From the NCBI GenBank assembly GCA_035504415.1, contig DATJRY010000005.1, positions 62,001 to 126,000 of the forward strand: a stretch of 64,000 nucleotides of DNA, read 5' to 3'. A model generated the notes under the pieces. It did not search any database, had not been told where the DNA came from, and saw nothing but the letters and a program-made list of their open reading frames with translations. Positions 58,769 through 64,000 of this stretch are shown here, one piece after another. Every line of letters starts with the position of its first letter. The stretch's first letter is position 1. Position numbers and translations under genes: made by a program. The DNA is from Candidatus Sulfotelmatobacter sp. (GTDB taxonomy: Bacteria; Vulcanimicrobiota; Vulcanimicrobiia; Vulcanimicrobiales; Vulcanimicrobiaceae).

Positions 58769-58842
58769 TGGAGGCGACGCCCAGAATCGAACTGGGGGTG
58801 GAGCTTTTGCAGAGCTCTGCCTTACCACTTGGCTACGTCGCC
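58769..58842 (-). tRNA. tRNA-Cys (GCA)
   Basis: On the minus strand: acceptor GGCGACG pairs CGTCGCC, D arm GCC...GGC, anticodon stem GAGCT/AGCTC with loop CTGCAAA (anticodon GCA), T arm CCCAG-TTCGATT-CTGGG, discriminator U and an encoded CCA (58771-58769). U73 is the identity base of tRNA-Cys. The CCA is immediately followed by the ATC codon of the phosphatase frame. It lies 9 bp below tRNA-Gly, probably in one transcript. Confidence 0.97.
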
Positions 58843-58851
58843 CGGAGCGTT

Positions 58852-58925
58852 TGGAGCGGGTGGCGGGAATCGAACCCGCGCGTCGACCTTGGGAAGGTCA
58901 CAGGCTACCATTACATCACACCCGC
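58852..58925 (-). tRNA. tRNA-Gly (CCC)
   Basis: Minus strand: acceptor GCGGGTG/CACCCGC, D arm with AATGGTA, anticodon stem TGACC/GGTCG with loop TTCCCAA (anticodon CCC), T arm GCGGG-TTCGATT-CCCGC, U73 and encoded CCA. All helices pair. Upstream to about 59065 I see no gene and no convincing -35/-10 pair for the tRNA operon. Confidence 0.96.
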
Positions 58926-59065
58926 GCCGGACGAATCGCGCCCATTCAGCACATCCCAAAGCGACACCTCGTCGCCTTCGGCGTGCTCGTCCGAAAGTCT
59001 GGTCAGGAGGCCGCCGCCGCGAGCGGCGTGAAACGGGGGCGGTCCTAGTTCCTACGGAGTTGTGC

Positions 59066-61117
59066 GTGCATCCAATTCGACTCGCCGTGCGCGGCCTGGG
59101 AGCCGTCGCGCTGGTCGCGCTCCTCGCGACGACCGTACCCTTGCACTCGGCCGGCGCGGCCGACGCTCCCGCTCTCGACCTGAGCAACCTCGACCGCACC
59201 TGTGCCCCGTGCGACGACTTCTACAAGTTCGCGACCGGCGGCTGGAGCGCGCGGACGACCATTCCGGCCGGACATCCGAGCTGGGGCGGCTTCGACGAGC
59301 TCGTGCAGCACAACCGTGAAGCGTTGCACGCGATCCTCGAGGACGACGCCAAGGACGTCGCGGCGGCGCCGGGCAGCGACGCCCAGAAGCTAGGGACGTT
59401 CTACCGCGCGTGCATGGACGAGGACGCGATCGAGAAGGCCGGCACGACGCCGATCGATCCGCTGCTGGCGGCGGTCGCCGCCGTGCACGACCAGACCGCG
59501 CTGGTCGCCGAGCTGGGCCGGCTGCAAGTCGTCGGCGTCGGCGACGGGCTGGACTTCGGCTCGGAGCCGGACACCAAGGACTCCTCGAAGACGATCGCGT
59601 CGATCGGCCTGGGCGGCTTGGGCATGCCCGACCGCGACTACTACGTCAAAGACGACGCCAACACGCTCAAGATCAAGGCCGCCTATCGCGACTACGTCGC
59701 GCAGCAGCTGCACAACCTGGGCGAGGACCAGGCCGCCGCGAACGCCGACGCCGACGCCATCCTGGCGCTCGAGACGGCGCTGGCCGTGGGCACGCCGACG
59801 CGCGCCGACCTGCGCGACCCGAAGGCCACCTATCATCCGATGCCGACCAGCGAGCTGGCCACCATCGGGCCGCACGTGCCCTGGCACGTCTTCTTCACCG
59901 CCATGGACGCGCCGGCGTTCACCTCGCTCGACGTCAACGTCCCCGGCTACGTCACCGCCTACGACGCGCAGCTCGCCAAGACGCCGCTCTCGACGTGGAA
60001 GGCGTACCTGCGCTTCCACGTCGCCGACGCCTTCGCCAACACGCTGCCCAAGCGCTTCGCCGACGCCGCCTTCGGATTCCACAGCACCGTGCTGTACGGC
60101 GTCAAAGAGCAGCTGCCGCGTTGGCAGCGCTGCACCCGCGCCGCCGACGCGTCGCTGGGCACGCCGCTGGGCAAGGCCTACGTCGCGCGCGACTTCCCGC
60201 CCGCCGCCAAGGCACGCGCGGTGCAGATGGTCGACAACCTGCAGGCGGTGCTGCGCGACGACATCAGCACGCTGGCCTGGATGAGCCCGCCGACGCGCAC
60301 GATCGCGATTCAGAAGCTCAACGCGTACACCAAGAAGATCGGCTATCCGGATCGCTGGGAAGACTATTCGACGCTGACGATCCCCGCCGGCACCGCGTAC
60401 GGCACGATCGTCGCCGACGTGCGCGCCTGGGACCACCAGCGCGACATGGCGCGCATCGACAAGCCGACGGAGCGCTGGGAGTGGGGGATGACCCCGCCGA
60501 CCGTCAACGCCTACTACGATCCCTCGAACAACGAGATCGTCTTCCCGGCCGGCATCCTGCAGCCGCCCTTCTTCAACGCGGATGCCGACGACGCGGTCAA
60601 CTACGGCGCGATCGGCGCCGTGATCGGCCACGAGATGACGCACGGCTTCGACGACCAAGGGCGGCAGTTCGACCTGCACGGGAACCTGGCCGACTGGTGG
60701 ACGCCGCAGGACGCCGCCGCGTTCGCCAAGCGCGCGCAGTGCATCGTCGACCAGTTCGACGCGCTCGAGCCGGTGCCGGGCGTGCACGAGAACGGCCGGC
60801 TCGTCCAGGGCGAAGCGATCGCGGATCTGGGCGGCACGACGATCGCCTTCCGCGCCTTCACCCACACGGCCGAGTACAAGGCCAACAAGCCGATCGACGG
60901 CTTCACGCCGGCGCAGCGCTTCTTCATCGCCTACGCGCAGGTGTGGCGCAGCATCCAGACCGAGCAGTACACCCGTCAGCTCGTGACCATCGACCCGCAC
61001 CCGTTCGACAAGCTGCGCGTGATCGCGACGCTCTCGAACATGCCGGAGTTCCAAGCGGCGTTCCATTGCGCGGCTACCGCGCCGATGGTGCGCAAGGACC
61101 GGTGCCAGATCTGGTGA
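59066..61117 (+). CDS. M13 family metallopeptidase (neprilysin-like)
   Basis: A 683-residue zinc endopeptidase starting GTG 59066 (GGAG six bases upstream). The signal peptide is LGAVALVALLATTVPLHSAGA (about residues 11-31), with the mature start CAPCDDFYKFATGGW typical of PepO-like M13. Catalytic parts: NAYYDPSNNEIVFPAGILQP, HEMTH in IGHEMTHGFDDQGRQFD (about 522-526) and the third zinc ligand in QGEAIADLGG. The substrate is periplasmic oligopeptides. Its GTGA overlap with the next gene implies co-translation with the cyclophilin. Confidence 0.95.
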   Translation: MHPIRLAVRGLGAVALVALLATTVPLHSAGAADAPALDLSNLDRTCAPCDDFYKFATGGWSARTTIPAGHPSWGGFDELVQHNREALHAILEDDAKDVAAAPGSDAQKLGTFYRACMDEDAIEKAGTTPIDPLLAAVAAVHDQTALVAELGRLQVVGVGDGLDFGSEPDTKDSSKTIASIGLGGLGMPDRDYYVKDDANTLKIKAAYRDYVAQQLHNLGEDQAAANADADAILALETALAVGTPTRADLRDPKATYHPMPTSELATIGPHVPWHVFFTAMDAPAFTSLDVNVPGYVTAYDAQLAKTPLSTWKAYLRFHVADAFANTLPKRFADAAFGFHSTVLYGVKEQLPRWQRCTRAADASLGTPLGKAYVARDFPPAAKARAVQMVDNLQAVLRDDISTLAWMSPPTRTIAIQKLNAYTKKIGYPDRWEDYSTLTIPAGTAYGTIVADVRAWDHQRDMARIDKPTERWEWGMTPPTVNAYYDPSNNEIVFPAGILQPPFFNADADDAVNYGAIGAVIGHEMTHGFDDQGRQFDLHGNLADWWTPQDAAAFAKRAQCIVDQFDALEPVPGVHENGRLVQGEAIADLGGTTIAFRAFTHTAEYKANKPIDGFTPAQRFFIAYAQVWRSIQTEQYTRQLVTIDPHPFDKLRVIATLSNMPEFQAAFHCAATAPMVRKDRCQIW

Positions 61118-61659
61118 TCCACGCAGTCTTGCTGGCGGCCGCGATGGCGGCCGTCAAGCCGGTCGACGTTGCGCTCGACACCAGCGACGGCACGATCGTC
61201 GTCCGGCTCGATCCCGCGCACGCCCCGCTGACCACGCAAAACTTCCTGCGCAACGCCGCGCGCGGGGCGTACGCGCACGGGAGCTTCTACCGGACGGTGA
61301 ACAAGCGGACGGAGCCCGCCGCCTTCGAGGTCATCCAAGGCGGCGCGGGCCCCACCGGGGACCCGGGCGCGGCGCCGATCGCGCTCGAGCCGACCAGCAA
61401 GACCGGGCTGCACAACGTCGACGGCGCGATCGCGATGGCGCGCACCGCAGATCCGAACTCGGCGACCACCGAGTTCTTCATCGACGTGGGCGACGCGCGC
61501 TATCTCGACGCCGGCGGACCGCTAGGCCCCGGCTACGCGGTGTTCGGTCACGTGATCCGCGGGATGGACGTCGTGCGCAAGATCCACGACGCCCCCGCCA
61601 GCGGCGAGCAGCTCACCCCGCCCGTCCGCATCCTGCGCATCCGCGTCCTCAAGACGTAG
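61114..61659 (+). CDS. Cyclophilin-type peptidyl-prolyl isomerase
   Basis: 181 residues from GTG 61114. A short hydrophobic N-terminus (AVLLAAAMAA) may be a signal peptide, which would make it periplasmic. VALDTSDGTIVVRLDPAHAP, TQNFLRNAARGAYAHGSFYR, FEVIQGGAGPTGDPG, GAIAMARTADPNSATTEFFI and FGHVIRGMDVVRKIHDAP follow the cyclophilin core, with the catalytic Arg in FYRTV and the Q-GG region. It ends 11 bp inside the convergent marR gene. Confidence 0.92.
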   Translation: MIHAVLLAAAMAAVKPVDVALDTSDGTIVVRLDPAHAPLTTQNFLRNAARGAYAHGSFYRTVNKRTEPAAFEVIQGGAGPTGDPGAAPIALEPTSKTGLHNVDGAIAMARTADPNSATTEFFIDVGDARYLDAGGPLGPGYAVFGHVIRGMDVVRKIHDAPASGEQLTPPVRILRIRVLKT

Positions 61660-62200
61660 CGGCGCGCCGCGAACGCGGCGCGGCATATTCCTCGCGCGCG
61701 CGGTCCGCGATCGGGCCGCGCTCCGCGAGCAGCCGCGTCGCGAGCGACTGCAGATCCTGTTTCTCCTGCTCGGAGAGCGGGCCGAACATCGTCGCCTCGG
61801 CGGCCGAGACACGGCCGATCGCGTTCAACGCCAGCCGCTTGCCCTTCGCGGTCAGGACGATGTCGTACGAGCGCCGGTCGTGCGGATCGCGCTCGCGCTT
61901 GACCGCGCCCGGCGCTTCGAGCTCGTCGACCAGCGCGACGACGGTCGTGCGATCGATCCCCAGCGCGGCGCCGATCGCGCTCTGGCGCTGGCGGCCGTCG
62001 ACCAGCAGCATCCGTAACAGACGGTAGGCCCGCACGCTCAGGCCGAGCGGCGAGATCGCTCGTTCGACCAGCTGGTTGACCGAGAGGGCAAGCGTGGAGA
62101 GGACGAAGTCCGGACAGGCGATCAGCGCTCCCGAGTACCCCTCGGCGATGCAGCTCTCGATGCTCTCCTCGTCTCTCGCCTCCGCGCGCCGTTGCGCCAT
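61649..62200 (-). CDS. MarR family transcriptional regulator
   Basis: 183 residues. Winged helix: AISPLGLSVRAYRLLRMLLV, DGRQRQSAIGAALGIDRTTVVALVDELE (recognition helix around IDRTTVV), and the wing VKRERDPHDRRSYDIVLTAK-GKRL, all typical MarR. ATG at 62200 is the first reasonable start. It is divergent from the ECF sigma factor and RND transporter genes, so it is the natural candidate for their repressor; the ligand is unknown. Confidence 0.9.
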   Translation of the reverse strand: MAQRRAEARDEESIESCIAEGYSGALIACPDFVLSTLALSVNQLVERAISPLGLSVRAYRLLRMLLVDGRQRQSAIGAALGIDRTTVVALVDELEAPGAVKRERDPHDRRSYDIVLTAKGKRLALNAIGRVSAAEATMFGPLSEQEKQDLQSLATRLLAERGPIADRAREEYAAPRSRRAATS

Positions 62201-62219
62201 CGTCAGGCCGTTCCCCGTC

Positions 62220-62281
62220 TGCAAGAAAATTCCCCAGTCGCTTGCAACCCACCCCTGACCATCAGAGTTTCTGACCGTCAG
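62220..62281. promoter_or_regulatory. Operator-like repeats between marR and the ECF/RND genes
   Basis: Within the 83-bp divergent gap are an inverted repeat TGCAAG-N15-CTTGCA (62220-62246) and two near-identical partly palindromic direct repeats, CTGACCATCAG (62255-62265) and CTGACCGTCAG (62271-62281), 16 bp apart. The second abuts the sigma factor's start codon. Such layouts are common for MarR operators, but binding is inferred. Confidence 0.5.
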
Positions 62282-62283
62282 GA

Positions 62284-62805
62284 ATGCTGACAATACGACG
62301 GACTGATGACGGCGCGCCCCCGGCGACGCTGGACTTTTTGACCGACCCCGGCCTGCGCGCGTCGGCGATGCGCCGTGCATTACGGGTGGTGCGCGTTCGC
62401 GCCGATGCGGAGGACGTCGTCCAAGAGGCGGCCGCGCGCGCGCTGCGCTTCCGCGGCCACCTGCGGCCGGGCGCGCCGGGCGAACCGTGGTTCTTGCAGA
62501 TCGTCTCGCGCCTCGCGCTCGACACGGTTTTGCGCCGGGCACGCTTTCCGTCGTTGCCGCCGCCGCTGCCCGCGGCCTCGGCCGTCGCCTCGGTCGTCGA
62601 TCGGGAGCGCACGCACGCCGTCCGCAACGCCATCGACGCGCTCCCGCCGTTCCAGCGCCGCGCCGTCGTCCTGCACGACGTCGACGGCTTGACGACCCGC
62701 GAGATCGCGGCGCTGGACGGCGTCCCGCACAGCACGGTCCGCACGCGCCTGCGGCGCGGCCGGCTCACTTTGCGCACCGCACTGGCCGACGAGGTCGCAC
62801 CGTGA
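62284..62805 (+). CDS. ECF-type RNA polymerase sigma factor
   Basis: 173 residues. Region 2 is LRASAMRRALRVVRVRADAE-DVVQEAAARALRFRG; region 4 is AIDALPPFQRRAVVLHDVDG-LTTREIAALDGVPHSTVRTR-LRRGRLTL with its helix-turn-helix. It is a short ECF factor; no anti-sigma gene follows. AGGA sits directly against the ATG, too close for a normal ribosome binding site, so initiation may be weak or leaderless. GTGA overlap with the RND gene couples their translation. Confidence 0.88.
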   Translation: MLTIRRTDDGAPPATLDFLTDPGLRASAMRRALRVVRVRADAEDVVQEAAARALRFRGHLRPGAPGEPWFLQIVSRLALDTVLRRARFPSLPPPLPAASAVASVVDRERTHAVRNAIDALPPFQRRAVVLHDVDGLTTREIAALDGVPHSTVRTRLRRGRLTLRTALADEVAP

Positions 62806-64000
62806 TTCGCTTCTTCCTCCACCGCCCGATCTTCGCGGCGGTCTGCTCGCTCGTCATCCTCACGGCCGGGGTCGTCGCGATCCCGACGCTGCCGATCTCC
62901 GAATACCCGAAGATCGCGCCGCCCGTCGTCACGGTCACCGCGCAAGACCTCGGTGCCGACGCCGAAGACGTCGAAGCCGCCGTCACGACGCCGCTCGAGG
63001 AAGCGATCAACGGCGTCCCGGGGCTGCGCTACATCTCCTCGTCCAGCAACTCCGACGGCTCGGTGACCATCACCGCGACCTTCGAGCTGGGCAAGAACCT
63101 CGACGTCGCGCAAGCCGACGTGCAGAACGCCGTCCTGGGCGCGAGCGGCGCGTTGCCGGCCGAGGTCCAGCGCACCGGCGTCATCGTCAAGAAGAGCAGC
63201 GCCGCGTACATCCTGGGGATCGGGATGGTCTCGGACAACCCGCAGTACGGCTACGCCTGGCTGAGCAACTTCACCGATGTCCACGTCGTCGACGCGATCA
63301 AGCGCGTGCAGGGTGTGGGCGACGTGCAGGTCTTCGGCGAGCGCACCTACGCGATGCGCCTATGGCTCGATCCGCGCAAGCTGGCGCAGAACGACTTGAC
63401 CGCGACCGACGTCGTCAACGCGCTGACGGACCAAAACGTGCAGGTCGACGCGGGCGCGATCGGCGCCGCGCCGAGTCGCCCCGATCAGCCCGATCAGATC
63501 GGCTTGAGCGCCAGTGGACGGCTGGCCGACCCGGCCGAGTTCGCCGCCATCGTGCTGCGCTCGAACCCCGACGGCGGCGCGGTCCGCGTGCGCGACGTCG
63601 GCCGGGTCGAGCTCGGGGCCGCCGACTACTCGTCGTCGACGCACTGGAGCGGCACCACGGCGATCGGGATGGGCGTCACCCAGCTCCCCGACGCGAACGC
63701 GCTCGAGACGGCCAAGGCCGTGCGCGCGCAGCTGGCCGAGCTCTCGAAGAGCTTCCCGCCGGGCGTGCACTACGTGATTCCGTTCGACCCGACCCTGTTC
63801 GTCAAGGAGTCGATCAGGGAGGTCACGCTGACGCTGTTCATCGCGATCCTGTTGGTCGTGCTCGTCATCTGGCTGTTCTTGCAGAACTGGCGGATGACGC
63901 TCATCCCGCTGGCGACGATCCCGATCTCGCTGATCGGCACCTTCGCGCTGATGAAGCTGCTCGGCTTTTCGATCAACACGCTCACGCTGTTCGGGCTGAC
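62802..64000 (+). CDS. RND efflux transporter (AcrB/HAE1 type), 3' end outside window
   Basis: The first 399 codons from GTG 62802. MIRFFLHRPIFAAVCSLVIL (TM1), then the porter-domain run ISEYPKIAPPVVTVTAQDLG-ADAEDVEAAVTTPLEEAINGV and ALPAEVQRTGVIVKKSSAA, characteristic of HAE1 drug pumps. The second hydrophobic block, VTLTLFIAILLVVLVIWLFL then QNWRMTLIPLATIPISLIGT, is TM2-TM3. It uses the proton gradient to export drugs from periplasm across the outer membrane with an adaptor and outer channel, not in view. Likely controlled by the divergent MarR and the co-transcribed ECF sigma factor. Confidence 0.94.
   Translation, partial: MIRFFLHRPIFAAVCSLVILTAGVVAIPTLPISEYPKIAPPVVTVTAQDLGADAEDVEAAVTTPLEEAINGVPGLRYISSSSNSDGSVTITATFELGKNLDVAQADVQNAVLGASGALPAEVQRTGVIVKKSSAAYILGIGMVSDNPQYGYAWLSNFTDVHVVDAIKRVQGVGDVQVFGERTYAMRLWLDPRKLAQNDLTATDVVNALTDQNVQVDAGAIGAAPSRPDQPDQIGLSASGRLADPAEFAAIVLRSNPDGGAVRVRDVGRVELGAADYSSSTHWSGTTAIGMGVTQLPDANALETAKAVRAQLAELSKSFPPGVHYVIPFDPTLFVKESIREVTLTLFIAILLVVLVIWLFLQNWRMTLIPLATIPISLIGTFALMKLLGFSINTLTLFGL

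Noticed and set aside
57308-59065. Long 5' extension of the M13 peptidase frame
   Set aside because: It runs through hisF/phosphatase antisense sequence and both tRNAs; the signal peptide and ribosome site place the start at 59066.
1-64000. CRISPR array, insertion sequence, integrase or rRNA
   Set aside because: No regularly spaced repeats, transposase/integrase motifs or rRNA segments were seen on either strand.

Overview
The window comes from a GC-rich, motile bacterium with two membranes. FlgI (P ring) and FlgH (L ring) show that the flagellum passes through peptidoglycan and an outer membrane. A partial RND pump, a LolA-like protein and a lipoprotein cytochrome c fit the same picture. 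The combination of diderm flagella, FliW/CsrA control of flagellin, a coaD-linked coiled-coil gene also known from Firmicutes, and very high GC would suit a lineage such as Vulcanimicrobiota/Eremiobacterota. That placement is inference; no rRNA is present.

Positions 1-24714 are mainly one flagellar locus on the minus strand. In transcription order it runs flgB-flgC-fliE, a soluble Ser/Thr protein kinase, flgF-flgG-flgA-flgH-flgI-flgJ (rod and rings), flgM-flgN-flgK-flgL-fliW-csrA-flagellin (export control, junction and filament), three large glycosyltransferase-like genes, then flaG-fliD-fliS-fliT-like. Two plus-strand genes at the left edge include another glycosyltransferase. Four sigma-28 (FliA)-type promoters sharing the pattern TAAA-rich -35, fixed 12-bp spacer, CGAT-core -10 precede flgF, flgM, flagellin and flaG. 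The flagellin Shine-Dalgarno lies inside a perfect CsrA-site consensus, and fliW and csrA lie just upstream.

Positions 24798-46330 are housekeeping and accessory metabolism: TMEM175-type channel, ABC exporter, aminopeptidase P, photolyase, cytochrome c, a molybdenum cofactor set (moaA, moeB-rhodanese, moaE, moaD), queG, an aldo/keto reductase, rfbC, a Cof phosphatase, an ATP-grasp-like protein with a DUF1345 membrane protein, a class V aminotransferase, phoU, an enoyl-CoA hydratase and a HicB/HicA-like pair. Two copies of a short GC-rich repeat flank moaA.

Positions about 46340-47280 form a lower-GC island holding one clear gene, a single-helix membrane protein with a C-terminal prokaryotic YEATS-like domain. 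It is the best candidate for a horizontally acquired, possibly defensive, function.

Positions 47289-58925 hold a TlpA-type thioredoxin divergent from a DUF2249-Crp/Fnr regulator, a prolyl oligopeptidase, and then a tight minus-strand block: tRNA-Gly, tRNA-Cys, a CHASE3-PP2C phosphatase, hisF, hisIE, recG, a HAD hydrolase, rsmD, coaD, a coiled-coil protein and a YbaK-type deacylase. Three genes of this block (phosphatase, recG, ybaK-like) have no ATG, GTG or TTG where family alignment needs a start; each has an ATC there.

The right end (59066-64000) carries an M13 metallopeptidase, a cyclophilin, and a MarR regulator divergent from an ECF sigma factor and an RND transporter that runs off the window.
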